64,000 bases of DNA from Halosimplex rubrum (GTDB taxonomy: Archaea > Halobacteriota > Halobacteria > Halobacteriales > Haloarculaceae). This document shows positions 8,609-19,277 of the stretch, one piece after another. The notes under the pieces are model-generated. The model searched no databases. It saw only the letters and a list, made by a program, of their open reading frames with translations, and had not been told where the DNA came from. Made by a program: the position numbers and the translations under genes. The stretch's first letter is position 1, and every line of letters starts with the position of its first letter. The stretch is taken from assembly GCF_013415885.1 (NCBI RefSeq), contig NZ_CP058910.1, forward strand, positions 310,001 to 374,000, given 5' to 3'.

Positions 8609-9742
8609 ATGGCAACAAACCAACAGAGAGACTCCGACGGGTGGCAGTCCCGACTGGCGTCTCGGTTCGCTCGGTTCGCGGCGTTCGTACAGGACACAGA
8701 TAGCGACGCGGTAGCTGCAGGCGCTCTCGGGGCGCTGTCGCTGGTAGGCGCGTTCGCCGGCTTCCTCGTGACCTCGCCGTACACCTCGGTGTTCCTCGGC
8801 GGCTTCCTGGTCGCGGTGGCGTACGGCTGGGTGCGCCACCAGGAACTCGCGGCCCGCGGCGTCACGCTCGCGATGACCGTCTCGACGGTGGTCATCCTCG
8901 CGCTGATAACCGTCTTCATCTTCTACGAGGCCTGGCCGGTCCTGGCCGACCGGAGCGGCACGGTGTTCGGCGTCACCGTCCCCGGGCTACAGCTGTTCAC
9001 CACCTCGGCCTGGACCCCCGCCGAGGCGACCCCGAAGTACTCGATGCTCCCGATGATCCAGGGGACGGTGCTGGTGACGGTCATCGCCACCGCCGTCGCC
9101 GGCCCGCTCGGCGTCGCGGCCGCCCTGTTCATCTCGGAGATCGCCCCGCCGGCTGTCCGTGAAGTCGTCAAACCCGGCGTCGAGATCCTCGCCGGCATCC
9201 CCTCGATCGTCTACGGCTTCCTCGGATTCACGGTTCTGAGCCCGTGGGCCTCCGACGCGTTCGCCCTCGTGGGTCAGGGCACCTACCTGTTCGTCGGCAT
9301 CGTCGTCGGTCTGATGGCGCTCCCCACCGTCGTCTCGGTCGCCGAGGACGCGATCAACAGCGTCCCCGAGTCGATGAAGAGCGGCTCGCTCGCCCTTGGG
9401 ACGACCGACTGGCAGACGATGACGGCGGTCACGATCCCGACCTCGTTCTCCGGCGTGTCGGCGGCCGTGTTGCTCGGTGTCGGTCGCGCGATCGGCGAAA
9501 CGATGGCCGCGACCGTCATGCTGCGCAACACCCCGACGATCGCCGAGCCGCTGTACAACGCCTTCTACGGCTTCGAGACGCTCACCAGCCTCATCGCGGC
9601 CAACTACGGCTCCTCCAGCGGGCTCCAGAAGGACGCCCTGTTCGTCGCCGGTTGCATCCTCTTCGTCTCCGTGCTCGTCCTCAGTATCGGTTCGCAGCTG
9701 ATCGAACGTCGCATGGACCGGAAGGTCGGGGGTGTCGAGTAA
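8609..9742 (+). CDS. pstC: Phosphate ABC transporter permease PstC
   Basis: This is one of two permeases of the phosphate importer, 377 residues. An N-terminal soluble tail is followed by two extra hydrophobic helices before the usual permease core. The core contains YGFLGFTVLSPWASDAF and the coupling loop SMKSGSLALGTTDWQTM. The GVGRAIGETMAATVMLRN block is characteristic of Pst permeases. It is 33 bases after pstS, and its stop codon shares a base with the pstA ATG. Confidence 0.92.
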   Translation: MATNQQRDSDGWQSRLASRFARFAAFVQDTDSDAVAAGALGALSLVGAFAGFLVTSPYTSVFLGGFLVAVAYGWVRHQELAARGVTLAMTVSTVVILALITVFIFYEAWPVLADRSGTVFGVTVPGLQLFTTSAWTPAEATPKYSMLPMIQGTVLVTVIATAVAGPLGVAAALFISEIAPPAVREVVKPGVEILAGIPSIVYGFLGFTVLSPWASDAFALVGQGTYLFVGIVVGLMALPTVVSVAEDAINSVPESMKSGSLALGTTDWQTMTAVTIPTSFSGVSAAVLLGVGRAIGETMAATVMLRNTPTIAEPLYNAFYGFETLTSLIAANYGSSSGLQKDALFVAGCILFVSVLVLSIGSQLIERRMDRKVGGVE

Positions 9743-11391
9743 TGGCGAGCGCCACCGATTCGTCGGTCGTCCGCGGCGACACCTCGACCTACGAGACGGT
9801 CGCCGCGCTGACCGTCGGCCTGGCCGCCGTCCTCTTTTTCCTCGGGCTGGCGGCCACGGTCGAACTCGTCTCGATCACCGGGACGCTCGCCGGCCTCCCG
9901 ACGCTGACGACGCTGGGCCTGCTGCTGGTCTTGATGGGCGTCGCGGTCGCCGGGTTCGGGTTGGCCTCCTACCGAGGGATCTTCCCGACCGACCCGCGCG
10001 CGAGCGCCGGACTCGTCGCCGCGGGCCTGTTCGCGGGGCTGTGGGGACTGATCGGCTTGCTCGTCTTCGCCGAGACGCTCGGCCTCGGCCCCATCGGCGG
10101 CGTGGTCGGTGGTCTGGGCCTCGGCGCCGCCGCCTTCTTCGCGACCGCCCTCCCCCGGGAGGACATCGGCTCGACGCTGCCGGCCGGCGCGCTGGCCGCC
10201 TTCTTCGGGCTGGTCCTCCTACTGGGGATCGTCGGCCCCGAGTGGTCGTGGTCGCCGGCGAACTTCCCGGACGCCCAGGCGGTGACGTTCTTCGCGCGCA
10301 CGGTCGCCCCGTTCGCGGTCATGGCGTCGTCGCTGGTCGTCGGCTGGGCCGCGGCCAAGGCCTACGGCGGCTTCGGCGCCCGCGGCCGACACCTCGGCGC
10401 GTACCTGCTCGTCTACCTCAACGTCGTCGCCATCATCGCGATCCTCGTCGCGCTCGTCGCCTTCGTCGTGTTCAAGGGCTTCAACCCGGTCACCGAAGGG
10501 ATCGAGGTCGGCCTCGGCGTCGGCCCGACGACGACCATCGGGCTGTTCGGGCTCGGCTTCGACGTGGCCTGGCCGGTGTACTGGCCGTTCCTGATGAACG
10601 GCGCCTCCCTCTTTACCGACATCACGGGCGTGTTCCCGGCCATCGTCGGGACCGCCTGGCTGGTGATCGGCGCGGTCGTCCTCGCGGTGCCGCTGGGCGT
10701 CGGCGCGGCCATCTTCCTCACGGAGTACGCCGAACAGGGCCGGTTCACCAACGTCGTCGAGGTCGCCACGAACGCGCTGTGGTCCACGCCCAGCATCGTC
10801 TTCGGCCTGTTCGGCGCCGCGTTCCTGGTGCCGCGATTCACCCCCCAGCCCCAGAAGTCGCTGCTCTCGGGGATGATCACGCTGGGGTTCATGCTGCTGC
10901 CGCTGGTGGTCATCACGGCCCGCGAGGCGATGATCGCGGTGCCCGACGAGTACCGCGACGCCAGCGCCGCGCTGGGCGTCTCGAAGTGGCAGACGATCCG
11001 CAGCGTCGTCATCCCGGCGGCGATGCCGGGCGTCGTCACCGGCGTCATCCTCGGCGTCGGCCGCATCGCCGGCGAGACCGCCCCCCTGTTGCTGACGATG
11101 GGCGGCGGGTCGTTCGTCGCCGCCGGCCAGCGGGCGAAGGTACTCGACAGCTTCCAGCTGTCGTGGTCGCCGCCGTTCGTCACCAACCCCGAGCTCACGC
11201 AGGCGACGACGGCGCTGCCCTACCAGCTGTACCAGGTGGTCCTGACCGGCACCGGCGAGACCGCCGGCGTCAACGACGTCACCGCCTTCGGTTGGGGGAC
11301 CGCCCTGGTCCTGCTGGGCGTCGTCCTCGCGTTCTACGCGGTCGGTATCGCCACGCGACAGTACTTCCGGAGCAAACTACAGTATGAGTGA
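9742..11391 (+). CDS. pstA: Phosphate ABC transporter permease PstA, with long N-terminal membrane region
   Basis: This is the second phosphate permease, 549 residues against roughly 300 in bacteria. The first 220 or so residues form additional transmembrane helices (for example [20 protein letters not shown]) before the recognisable PstA core. The core has the coupling loop around [20 protein letters not shown] and the [15 protein letters not shown] block. The ATG begins on the last base of the pstC stop codon. The 3' end overlaps pstB by eight bases. Confidence 0.92.
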   Translation: MASATDSSVVRGDTSTYETVAALTVGLAAVLFFLGLAATVELVSITGTLAGLPTLTTLGLLLVLMGVAVAGFGLASYRGIFPTDPRASAGLVAAGLFAGLWGLIGLLVFAETLGLGPIGGVVGGLGLGAAAFFATALPREDIGSTLPAGALAAFFGLVLLLGIVGPEWSWSPANFPDAQAVTFFARTVAPFAVMASSLVVGWAAAKAYGGFGARGRHLGAYLLVYLNVVAIIAILVALVAFVVFKGFNPVTEGIEVGLGVGPTTTIGLFGLGFDVAWPVYWPFLMNGASLFTDITGVFPAIVGTAWLVIGAVVLAVPLGVGAAIFLTEYAEQGRFTNVVEVATNALWSTPSIVFGLFGAAFLVPRFTPQPQKSLLSGMITLGFMLLPLVVITAREAMIAVPDEYRDASAALGVSKWQTIRSVVIPAAMPGVVTGVILGVGRIAGETAPLLLTMGGGSFVAAGQRAKVLDSFQLSWSPPFVTNPELTQATTALPYQLYQVVLTGTGETAGVNDVTAFGWGTALVLLGVVLAFYAVGIATRQYFRSKLQYE

Positions 11392-12286
11392 GACAGAACC
11401 GAAAGCGGAGAGCACAGCGCGCCCGGCGGAGACGACCGCGGGCGAGACCGACGAGCGGATCCGCGAGGAGTGGCGCGACTACGAGTTCGCCGGCGAGGCG
11501 AAACTCGCCGTCTCCAACCTGGACGTCCACTACGGCGACGACCACGCGCTGAAGGGCGTCTCGATGGACATCCCCGAGGAGAGCGTCACCGCGCTCATCG
11601 GCCCCTCCGGTTGCGGCAAGTCGACGTTCCTCCGGTGTCTCAACCGGATGAACGACCGCATCAAGGCCGCCAGCATCGACGGCTCCGTCGAACTCGACGG
11701 CGAGGAGATCTACCAGGACGGCGTCGATCTGGTCGAGCTCCGGAAGTCGGTCGGCATGGTGTTCCAGGCCCCCAACCCCTTCCCCAAGTCGATCCGCGAC
11801 AACATCACCTACGGCCCGCGCAAACACGGCGACCTCGACACGGGGTTGCTGGCGCGGCTCACCGGCCGCGACGACAGCGAGGACGCCGACGCGCTCGTCC
11901 GGCGCGCGCTCGAACAGGCGGCCATCTGGGACGAGGTCGAAGACCGGCTGGACGACAACGCGATGGGCCTGTCGGGCGGTCAGCAACAGCGGCTGTGTAT
12001 CGCTCGCTGTCTCGCGGTCGACCCCGACGTGATCCTCATGGACGAACCCGCCTCCGCGCTGGACCCGATCGCCACCTCGAAGATCGAGGACCTCATCGAG
12101 GAGCTCGCCGAGGACTACACCGTCGTCGTCGTCACCCACAACATGCAGCAGGCGGCGCGCATCTCCGACCAGACGGCCGTCTTCCTCACCGGCGGCGAGC
12201 TCGTCGAGTACGACGACACCGACAAGATCTTCGAGGACCCCGAGAGCCAGCGCGTCGAGGACTACGTCACCGGGAAGTTCGGGTGA
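11384..12286 (+). CDS. pstB: Phosphate ABC transporter ATP-binding protein
   Basis: This is the ATPase that powers phosphate uptake, 300 residues. An acidic N-terminal tail of about 35 residues precedes the standard fold. Visible motifs are Walker [10 protein letters not shown], the PstB-typical [12 protein letters not shown], a Q-loop with [13 protein letters not shown], the signature LSGGQQQR, Walker [14 protein letters not shown] and the switch His in VVTHNM. The stop overlaps the phoU start as GTGA. The insert between the Q-loop and the signature is a little longer than in bacteria. Confidence 0.95.
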   Translation: MSETEPKAESTARPAETTAGETDERIREEWRDYEFAGEAKLAVSNLDVHYGDDHALKGVSMDIPEESVTALIGPSGCGKSTFLRCLNRMNDRIKAASIDGSVELDGEEIYQDGVDLVELRKSVGMVFQAPNPFPKSIRDNITYGPRKHGDLDTGLLARLTGRDDSEDADALVRRALEQAAIWDEVEDRLDDNAMGLSGGQQQRLCIARCLAVDPDVILMDEPASALDPIATSKIEDLIEELAEDYTVVVVTHNMQQAARISDQTAVFLTGGELVEYDDTDKIFEDPESQRVEDYVTGKFG

Positions 12287-12963
12287 TCGCCGTGACGCGC
12301 GAGGGATACCGGGCGTCGCTCGACGACCTGCGGGCCGACGTGCGCGCGCTGGGCGACGACGCGCTCACGCAACTCGACGACGGCCTGACCGCCCTGGAGA
12401 CCGGCGACGACGACCTCGCCGAGGCGGTGATCGACGGCGACGCCGAGATCAACGACCGCTATCTCGAACTGGAAGGCGACTGCGTTGACCTGCTGGCGCT
12501 CCAGCAGCCGGTCGCCTCGGATCTCCGGTTCGTCGCCGCCTCGTTCAAGATCCTCACCGACCTCGAACGGGTGGCCGACCTGGCGACCAACCTCGGCCGC
12601 TACGCGCTGGCGGCCGAGCGACCGGCCGACGAGGTGGATGTGCGGGCTATCGGCGCCGACGCCCGCGATCAGGTGGCGGCGGCGCTGGACGCCTACGAGG
12701 CGGGCGACGCCGAGGCCTGCCGCGCGGTCGCCGCTCGCGACGACGAACTCGACGCCCACTGCCAGCGCGCCAGCGAACGGGTCGTCCGCGACCTCCTCGA
12801 AGGCGAGGCCGGGGAGGACTCGTGGGCGGTCGAACGGGTACTGGACGACGTGTCCCGGCTCCTCCTCACGATCCGGGACCTCGAACGCGTCGGCGACCAC
12901 GGGGTCAACGTCGCCGCGCGGACGCTGTACATGATCGAGACGGACCCCGAGTTGCTCTACTGA
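12283..12963 (+). CDS. phoU: Phosphate uptake regulator PhoU
   Basis: This is a cytoplasmic helical protein of 226 residues with the two tandem three-helix PhoU repeats. The metal-binding E/D-rich helices are visible as [15 protein letters not shown] in repeat one and [17 protein letters not shown] in repeat two. It is expected to modulate Pst transporter activity and phosphate signalling. The start is taken as the GTG overlapping the pstB stop; a second GTG three codons downstream is possible. Its TGA stop overlaps the next ATG by one base. Confidence 0.92.
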   Translation: MIAVTREGYRASLDDLRADVRALGDDALTQLDDGLTALETGDDDLAEAVIDGDAEINDRYLELEGDCVDLLALQQPVASDLRFVAASFKILTDLERVADLATNLGRYALAAERPADEVDVRAIGADARDQVAAALDAYEAGDAEACRAVAARDDELDAHCQRASERVVRDLLEGEAGEDSWAVERVLDDVSRLLLTIRDLERVGDHGVNVAARTLYMIETDPELLY

Positions 12964-13991
12964 TGCAGACGCGCAAACTCCAACAGGTCGGCGGCGGCAC
13001 GTACACGGTGTCGATCCCCAAAGAGTGGGCGAACGACCACCAGCTCGAAGCGGGCATGGAGCTGTATCTCAGTACCCACAGCGACGACTCGATCGTCGTC
13101 CGCGCCGCCGAGAAGGACGTCGACGAGCTGGCCACGGCCACCGTCGCCGTCGACGGCGACGAGCGCGCGCTGGTCCGGCGAGCGCTCCAGGCCGCCCACG
13201 CCGTCGGCTTCGAGACGGTCACGCTCGAACCGGCCGACGCGTTTACGGACGAACAGCGCCGGGCCGCCCGCTCGGTCGTCCGGAACCTCGTCGGGACCGA
13301 CCTCCTCGTGGAGAACGACGGCGAGATCACCGTCCAGCACCTGCTGGACGCCGCGAACGTCTCCGTCCGCCAGTCGGTCGTCCAGCTGCAGTTCACGGCG
13401 CTGTCGATCCACCGCACCGCGACGGACGCGCTCGTCGCCGCCGACGCCGACGCCTACGAACGGCTCCGCGGGCGCGCCGACGAGGCCGACCGGCTCTTCC
13501 GGATGGTCGCCCGCCACCTCTCGCGGTCGCTCGTCTCGCTGGAGGAGATCGACTGCCTCGGGCTCACCCGCGCGACGCTGTTCGACTACTACGTCACCGC
13601 CCGTCAGCTGGAGGGGGTCGCACGTCGGGGCGTCGGCGTCGCCCGCGCCGCCCGCCGGCTCCCCGAGCCGCTCCCCGGCCCGGTGGCCGAGAACGTCCGC
13701 GAGGCCGCCGAAGCCGCCCGGACGGTCGTCGACGACGCGACGACGGCCGTCCTCGACGACGCCGACGAGGGCCTGACCGCGATCGCGCTGGACGGACACG
13801 AGCGAGCAGTCGCCGAGATCGAGGCCATCGACGAGGCGCTGTTCGACGAGGCGACCGCCCCATTCGACGGCTCGACGGCCGCCACCGTCGCGCTGGCCCG
13901 CGCGCTCGACCACCTCACTCGCACCGCCGACCGCGGCGCCGCCGTCGCCGACGTGGCCGCCCGCGCCGCTATCCGCGAGCGAAACGTCTGA
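12963..13991 (+). CDS. AbrB-type DNA-binding / PhoU fusion regulator
   Basis: This is a 342-residue protein with an N-terminal SpoVT/AbrB swapped-hairpin domain (residues 1-45). Its [20 protein letters not shown] start and GMELYLSTHSDDSIVV are typical. Two degenerate PhoU-like helical repeats follow. The architecture suggests a DNA-binding sensor linking phosphate transport to transcription. It is the last gene of the pst operon, with a one-base overlap after phoU, so it may be autoregulatory. The palindromes in the pst promoter are candidate sites, but no binding is shown here. Confidence 0.87.
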   Translation: MQTRKLQQVGGGTYTVSIPKEWANDHQLEAGMELYLSTHSDDSIVVRAAEKDVDELATATVAVDGDERALVRRALQAAHAVGFETVTLEPADAFTDEQRRAARSVVRNLVGTDLLVENDGEITVQHLLDAANVSVRQSVVQLQFTALSIHRTATDALVAADADAYERLRGRADEADRLFRMVARHLSRSLVSLEEIDCLGLTRATLFDYYVTARQLEGVARRGVGVARAARRLPEPLPGPVAENVREAAEAARTVVDDATTAVLDDADEGLTAIALDGHERAVAEIEAIDEALFDEATAPFDGSTAATVALARALDHLTRTADRGAAVADVAARAAIRERNV

Positions 13992-14033
13992 CCGCGAGAC
14001 GTTCGCAGCCGTACTAACCGCTTCTCGACATCA

Positions 14034-14082
14034 TCGTCTCGTTTTCCGCCGCATTCGGCGGTGAGATGCCCGTACGAGACGA
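14034..14082. repeat. Nested inverted repeat between convergent genes, possible bidirectional terminator
   Basis: The outer arms TCGTCTCGT (14034-14042) and ACGAGACGA (14074-14082) are perfectly complementary. Inside them CCGCCG-CATT-CGGCGG (14046-14061) forms a second hairpin. The structure lies between the 3' ends of two convergent genes, with a short T run at 14042-14045. It could terminate transcription or be a decayed repeat element. Confidence 0.55.
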
Positions 14083-14116
14083 ATCTCGGGATCCAGACGC
14101 GTCGACCGCTCGGCGG

Positions 14117-15160
14117 TTACGCGCCCGATTCGAGGCCGTCGCGGTGCTCCTCCAGAACCGACCCCACGACGCCCCAGTCGACCGGCGGTTCGCAGTCGGC
14201 CAGGCCCGACTCGACGGCCGCGACCGCCTCGCCGAAGCGGTCGGTCCACTCGGGCTCGGCGACCGCGTCGAGTCGGTCGCCCAGCCCCTCGCGGCGACGG
14301 TCGAGGTCGTCGAGCCGACCGGCCAGGTCGTCCAGACCGCCGTCGTCGACGGGATCGGCGCCCGCGCGGTCGGCCCACGTCTGCAGGTCGTCGAGTTCGG
14401 CCCGCAGGTCGGCGACGGTGAGGCCGGTCGCGCGGTGGCTGAGCGTCGCGTCGAACCAGACTCGGGCGGGGTCGTCCGGGTCCCTCCCGGCCGCTTCGGG
14501 GTCGTCCGCGACCGCCGCCTCGATAGCGTCCGCGGCGGTCGCCAGGTCGTCGAGCGAGGTCGCGAGCGCGTCGACGTCCTCGCCGAGTTCGCGGACGCGG
14601 ACGGCGTGGTCACCGAGCCAGCGCTCGAAGTCCTCCAGATCGAACTGGATCTCGTCGGCGGTCCGCTGAACCGCCCGCGCCCGTTCGTCGACCCGGCGGA
14701 GGCCGTCGGCGACGGCGAACCGCGCGGCGGGGTCCTCGCGGTCGTCGACGACCGACTGGAGCTCCTCGCCGAGGGCGGCGGCGCGGTCGGCGACGGCGGC
14801 TACCTCGGCCTCGAAGCCGTCCAGGCGAGCCTCGACGGTCGGCAAGTCCGGGGCGTCCTCGGCGGCCGCTCGGGCGTCGTCCAGCGCGATCTCGGCGAGT
14901 TCGACCCGCGTCTCCGCGGTCGTGAGCACCTTCGAGGTGAGCTTCAGCGACTCCCCCAGAGCGTCGCGGCCGACGACGCCGTCGGCGGCGGCGAACGACA
15001 GCGCGGCCCGGACGGTCTCCGGGTCGCGGTCGGGCTCGCGGGCGCGGACGCGCTCGACGGCCGTCTCGACCGCGAGGCCGTCGAGTTCCGCACCGTCGGT
15101 TCCGTCGCCCGTTTCGATCGTTTCTCCGGCCGTGTCGGTGTCGTTCGTGCTGTCGTGCAT
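14117..15160 (-). CDS. Acidic coiled-coil protein, haloarchaeal
   Basis: This is a 347-residue protein without a signal peptide or membrane helix. Heptad-like Ala/Leu/Glu patterns through residues 85-330 predict long coiled coils. The N-terminal 40 residues are acidic and low in complexity. The segment DPETVRAALSFAAADGVVGRDALGES resembles a small helical domain. Some databases call comparable haloarchaeal proteins 'halo transducer protein', but I see no HAMP or signalling tip that would support a chemoreceptor. The function is unknown. Confidence 0.78.
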   Translation of the reverse strand: MHDSTNDTDTAGETIETGDGTDGAELDGLAVETAVERVRAREPDRDPETVRAALSFAAADGVVGRDALGESLKLTSKVLTTAETRVELAEIALDDARAAAEDAPDLPTVEARLDGFEAEVAAVADRAAALGEELQSVVDDREDPAARFAVADGLRRVDERARAVQRTADEIQFDLEDFERWLGDHAVRVRELGEDVDALATSLDDLATAADAIEAAVADDPEAAGRDPDDPARVWFDATLSHRATGLTVADLRAELDDLQTWADRAGADPVDDGGLDDLAGRLDDLDRRREGLGDRLDAVAEPEWTDRFGEAVAAVESGLADCEPPVDWGVVGSVLEEHRDGLESGA

Positions 15161-15287
15161 AGTGGCCCTCGACGCGTCGAACCCTGGTTCGGTCGCGTCA
15201 GATACCCGTCGCTACCGGAGCGGCGGATAAGACGGTGACTAAGTTCGCTATAGCGATCGGTCGAGAGGTACGGAGTGATACCGAGAG

Positions 15288-17066
15288 CTATGTATCAGCG
15301 TCGGTCGGCGCGGGGTCGGAGGGCTTCGCGCCGAAGCCGCCGGGGCCGTCGGGGATGCGGACGGTGACGACGGTGCCGTCGTCGGTGTCGAAGGAGACGG
15401 TGCCGCCGAGCGAGTCGACGCTCCACTGGACGACCCACAGGCCGATACCGGTGGCGTGTTCGAGCTGGGTCTCGGTGCCGGCGTCGAGCGGTGCCAGCTC
15501 CCCGTCGGGGATTCCGGGGCCGTCGTCGGCGACGGTCACCCGGAGCTCGCCTCCGTCGGCGGTCGCCGTCACGGAGACCGTGGGGTCGTCGACGTGGTCG
15601 ACCGAATTTTCGACAAGGTTGGCGACGACGATCCGGAGCAGTTCCGGGTCGGTCGCGGGGGTCGCGTCGCCGTCGACGTTCACGTCGACCCTCGCGGCCG
15701 CGCCGCGGTAGTCGGCGACCGCGTCGGTCAGGACGGCGTCGAGGTCGACCGTCCGGTAACGCGGCCCGTCGCGACGACACTGCTCGAACGTGCGGGCCTT
15801 CTCGCCGATGTCGATGAGTTCGCGGGCGCTGCTGTCGATGATGTCCGCGATGTCGGTCAGGCGCTCGTCGTCGCTCCGGTCGGCGATGAGTTCGGCGTTG
15901 CCGGCGACGGCGGTCATCTTGTTGCGCAGGTTATGTCGGAGCACGCGGTTGAGCACGTCGAGCCGTTGCTCGCGCCGGCGCTCGCGGGTCACGTCCTGGA
16001 AGACGAGCGTCGTCCCGACGGTCGCGCCCTTCGGGTCGGTCAGCGTCGACCGCGAGACGAGGAACTCCCGACGGCGCCCGCCCGAGCGGACGGTGACGAG
16101 TTCGTCGGCCTCGCCGGGCCCGGCGCTCGTGGGCGCACTCGCACCGACCCCGGCGGCGGCACCGCCGTCGGGGGCCGGGTCGGCGCCGACGTCGACCAGC
16201 GACGAGATGGGGGTACCGAGCAGGGTCGTCCCCTCGCGGTCGGCCTCCAGCAGGGGGTCGGCGGCGTCGTTGTAGTCGACGACGCGGGCGTCGGGGTCGA
16301 GCACGAGCACGGGCGTCCCGATGTCGTCGATCGCGGTGCGGTCGGCGGCCCGGCGGGTCGTCGGGTTCGTCTCGAACATCCCGCTCTCGACGAACGCGTA
16401 GGCGTCCAGCAGGACGTGGGGGACGAACAGCACCGCGACGAACGCCAGCGAGGGGTCCGACCCCAGGCCGAACGCCCACATCACCACTCCGATCGTCGGC
16501 GTGACGGTGCTGAGCGCGACGGCGGCGGCCTCGCGTCGATAGAGGGGGCCGTAGCTCAACACGGTGTCGACCATCAGGGCCACCGCGATGCCCGCGGTCC
16601 CCGTCCCGAGAGCGAACGCGAACAGCCCCCACGGTTCGAGCGCGTAGCTCACCGTCACCGCGGGAGCGACGGAGTCGATCCGGAACGCCCGCAGGACCAC
16701 GCCGTTGACCGGCGCCGTCGCGACGACCACCGAGGTCAGCGCCGCGACCGGCACCATCGTCCACCCGTCGAGCAGCCCGCTCCGGCCGGTGTACTCCAGC
16801 GCGAACGCCAGAAACAGCGGCCCGACCCACGCCAGCGCCGCCCAGGTCAGCGACTCCATGACGAACCGGGCACCCGGCTCCGAGACGGCCAGCGACGCGC
16901 CGGCCAGCAGACAGAACAGTCCCTGTGCGACCAGCGTCGCGACGAGCCAGCCGGCCCCCGGCTTGCCGAGGTGGCGCCGCAGGTAGGCGACCAGCGCGAA
17001 CGTCCCACCCGCCGCCGCCAGCGACCCGACCGCCAGCCACGACGAGAGTGCGGCGAATCCGCTCAC
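15288..17066 (-). CDS. 7TM-sensor PAS histidine kinase
   Basis: This is a membrane sensor kinase of 592 residues. Residues 1-215 hold about seven transmembrane helices, matching the N-terminal 7TM region of many haloarchaeal kinases. A PAS domain follows (IGTPVLVLDPDARVVDYND) and ends in VFQDVTRERRREQR. The H box is VLRHNLRNKMTAVAGN, the N box NLVENSVDH, and the G boxes ADDGPGIP and GIGLWVV. The start is the GTG at 17066; longer reading through upstream DNA gives no membrane-like sequence. No response regulator is adjacent, so its partner is unknown. Confidence 0.88.
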   Translation of the reverse strand: MSGFAALSSWLAVGSLAAAGGTFALVAYLRRHLGKPGAGWLVATLVAQGLFCLLAGASLAVSEPGARFVMESLTWAALAWVGPLFLAFALEYTGRSGLLDGWTMVPVAALTSVVVATAPVNGVVLRAFRIDSVAPAVTVSYALEPWGLFAFALGTGTAGIAVALMVDTVLSYGPLYRREAAAVALSTVTPTIGVVMWAFGLGSDPSLAFVAVLFVPHVLLDAYAFVESGMFETNPTTRRAADRTAIDDIGTPVLVLDPDARVVDYNDAADPLLEADREGTTLLGTPISSLVDVGADPAPDGGAAAGVGASAPTSAGPGEADELVTVRSGGRRREFLVSRSTLTDPKGATVGTTLVFQDVTRERRREQRLDVLNRVLRHNLRNKMTAVAGNAELIADRSDDERLTDIADIIDSSARELIDIGEKARTFEQCRRDGPRYRTVDLDAVLTDAVADYRGAAARVDVNVDGDATPATDPELLRIVVANLVENSVDHVDDPTVSVTATADGGELRVTVADDGPGIPDGELAPLDAGTETQLEHATGIGLWVVQWSVDSLGGTVSFDTDDGTVVTVRIPDGPGGFGAKPSDPAPTDADT

Positions 17067-17252
17067 ACTCGATCCACGGACCCCGCCGGGGTCAGCGTCG
17101 TACCTAACCAGATTGGTACCGACCGGCCAGCAGGTATGAGTCAGTTCGCTGTGGATTGACTCGGCGATGGCAACGACTGGACCGCCCCTCGCGAGAGCCG
17201 GCGCCGTCGCGGTGATCGGGCGACGAGCGCGCGCGACGGCGGGGACGAGGGC

Positions 17253-17336
17253 GTGCCCGGCCGGTGGATACTCGTCGTTCTCGTGCTCGCACTGGCGACG
17301 CTGGCCGGCGTCCTGGTCGCGCTCGGCGGGCCCTGA
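17253..17336 (+). CDS. Possible single-helix small membrane protein (start uncertain)
   Basis: From the GTG at 17253 the frame encodes 27 residues, almost entirely one hydrophobic helix (WILVVLVLALATLAGVLVAL) ending GGP-stop. The same frame stays open upstream to a TGA at about 17158 and reads as a charged, Arg/Asp/Gly-rich stretch, as expected for a cytoplasmic tail, but contains no standard start codon. Either the protein is tiny, or the gene starts with an unusual codon, or it is a remnant. It sits in the 320-base space between the divergent kinase and the 3' end of argS; I see nothing else there. Confidence 0.35.
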   Translation: MPGRWILVVLVLALATLAGVLVALGGP

Positions 17337-17386
17337 GCGGGAGCGAGTCGCAGCCGTCCGGTCGCGGACCGCGTCGAAGTCCCGCC

Positions 17387-19150
17387 CTACATCGAGTCCG
17401 GCGCGGCGACGCCCAGGAGGCCGAGGGCGTTGCCGACGGTCTCGCGGGCGGCGGCGACCAGCGCGAGCCGGGCGCGGCGGGTCGCCTCGTCCTCGGCGGT
17501 CAGGACGGGACACTCCCGGTAGAAGGCGTTGAACTGCTCGGCGAAGCTACGGGTGTAGGTGGCGACGCGGTGGGGTTCGAGCTCCTCGGCGGCCTCCTCG
17601 ACGACCGCGGGGAAGCGGGCGACCGTCCGCAGGAGGTCGCGCTCGGCGTCGGTGGCGAGCAGGTCCGGATCGATACTCTCGGCCGTTTCGAGCCCCTCGC
17701 CCTCGGCCTCGCCGAGGATGCCGCAGGCCCGGGCGTGGACGTACTGGACGTACGGCGCCGACTGGGCCTCGAAGTCCAGCGCGCGCTCCCACTCGAAGGT
17801 GATCGACTTGGTGGGTTGCTTGGAGACGATGTCGTAGCGCACGGCGCCGGTCCCGACCTGTTCGGCGATGCGTTCCACGTCCTCGCTGTCGAGGTCGTCG
17901 TCGCGCAGGCGGTCGTCCAGCCGGTCCTCGACCTCGCTCCGCGCGCGGTCGATGGCCTCGTCGAGCAGGTCGTCGAGGTCGACGCCGGTCCCCTCGCGGG
18001 TGGACATCCCCTCGCCGCCGGGGAGGTTCACCCACGAGTAGAACACCTGGTCGAGCCGGTCGGTGTCGTGGCCCAGCAGTTCAAGCGTCTCGTTGAGCTG
18101 CTCGAAGGTGAGCTTGTGGTCCTCGCCGATGACGGTGACGGCGCGGTCGTAGTTCTCGAACTTCCACTCGTGGTGGGCGATGTCGCGGGTCGTGTAGAGG
18201 GTGGTGTCGTCCGAGCGCAGGAAGACGAGGTTCTTCTCGAAGCCGTGGTCGGACAGATCGAGCTGCCAGGCCTCGTCCTCGTAGACGGCCTCGTCGAGGT
18301 CCTGCAGGCGCTCGACCACGTCGTCGGTCGCGCCCGAGCGCATGAACCGCGTCTCCTTGACGAACTCGTCGAACTCCGCGGGGAGTCGTTCCAGGGTCTG
18401 GGTCATCCCGTCGAGCACGCCGTCGACGACCTCGCCGACCCGCTCGTAAGTTTCCTCGTCGCCGGCTTCGAGCCCCTGCATGATGGCCTCGATCTCCGCT
18501 TCGGCGGCCTCGGCGTCCTCGTCGTCGGCGTCTTCGAGGTAGGCGTTGCCTTTGCGGTAGTAGCGGACGAGTTCGTAGTCGGATTTGTCGCGGTCGGGCT
18601 CGGGCAGGTCGGACTCGTCGAAGGTCTCGTAGGCCCAGGTGAACACGGCGACCTGGCGGCCGGCGTCGTTGACGTAGTAGTGGGTGTCCACGTCGTAGCC
18701 GGCGAAGTCGAGCACGCGGGCGAGCGCGTCGCCGACGATGGGGTTGCGGGCGCGACCGACGTGGACCGGGCCGGTCGGGTTCGCGCTGGTGTGTTCGACG
18801 ACGACGGAGGTGTCGCGGTCGTCGAGCCGGCCGTACTCGGCCGACTGGGCGCGCTCGACGGTGTCGGCGACGTAGCGGTCGGCCGGGAAGAAGTTGATGT
18901 ACGGTCCCTGGGTGTCGACGCGGCCCAGATAGTCGTAGCCGGCGGGGTCGATCTCGCTCGCCACGTCGGCGGCCACCTTCGGCGGCGGCGCGCCCACCTC
19001 GCCCGCCAGGCGGAAGGCGACGCTGGAGGCGACGGCGGCGTCGACGTCCTCGGGCGGGCGCTCGATGCCCAGGTCCTCGGTCGGCAGGTCGAGGGCCGAG
19101 AGCGCCGCCTGCAGGGCGTCCTCGACCTCCGAGCGCAGGGAGAGATACAT
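17387..19150 (-). CDS. argS: Arginyl-tRNA synthetase
   Basis: This charges tRNA-Arg with arginine, 587 residues, which is normal. It has the class I HIGH-type motif as HVGR at about residue 130 in [18 protein letters not shown]. The KMSKS region is replaced by [12 protein letters not shown], as in many archaeal ArgRS. The N-terminal additional domain and the C-terminal anticodon-binding domain ([20 protein letters not shown]) are both present. It stands alone with its own start. Confidence 0.95.
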   Translation of the reverse strand: MYLSLRSEVEDALQAALSALDLPTEDLGIERPPEDVDAAVASSVAFRLAGEVGAPPPKVAADVASEIDPAGYDYLGRVDTQGPYINFFPADRYVADTVERAQSAEYGRLDDRDTSVVVEHTSANPTGPVHVGRARNPIVGDALARVLDFAGYDVDTHYYVNDAGRQVAVFTWAYETFDESDLPEPDRDKSDYELVRYYRKGNAYLEDADDEDAEAAEAEIEAIMQGLEAGDEETYERVGEVVDGVLDGMTQTLERLPAEFDEFVKETRFMRSGATDDVVERLQDLDEAVYEDEAWQLDLSDHGFEKNLVFLRSDDTTLYTTRDIAHHEWKFENYDRAVTVIGEDHKLTFEQLNETLELLGHDTDRLDQVFYSWVNLPGGEGMSTREGTGVDLDDLLDEAIDRARSEVEDRLDDRLRDDDLDSEDVERIAEQVGTGAVRYDIVSKQPTKSITFEWERALDFEAQSAPYVQYVHARACGILGEAEGEGLETAESIDPDLLATDAERDLLRTVARFPAVVEEAAEELEPHRVATYTRSFAEQFNAFYRECPVLTAEDEATRRARLALVAAARETVGNALGLLGVAAPDSM

Positions 19151-19277
19151 ACCTCCCGGTTTTCGAGCGGCGGATATAGGAATGACGAATGCCGCCGGGG
19201 CGAGCCCGGCGGCTCCCGCGACGTGTCTGTCGCCGGGGCGATCTCGGTCGGCCCCGTTCGTGTCTATCGCCGGGGCG

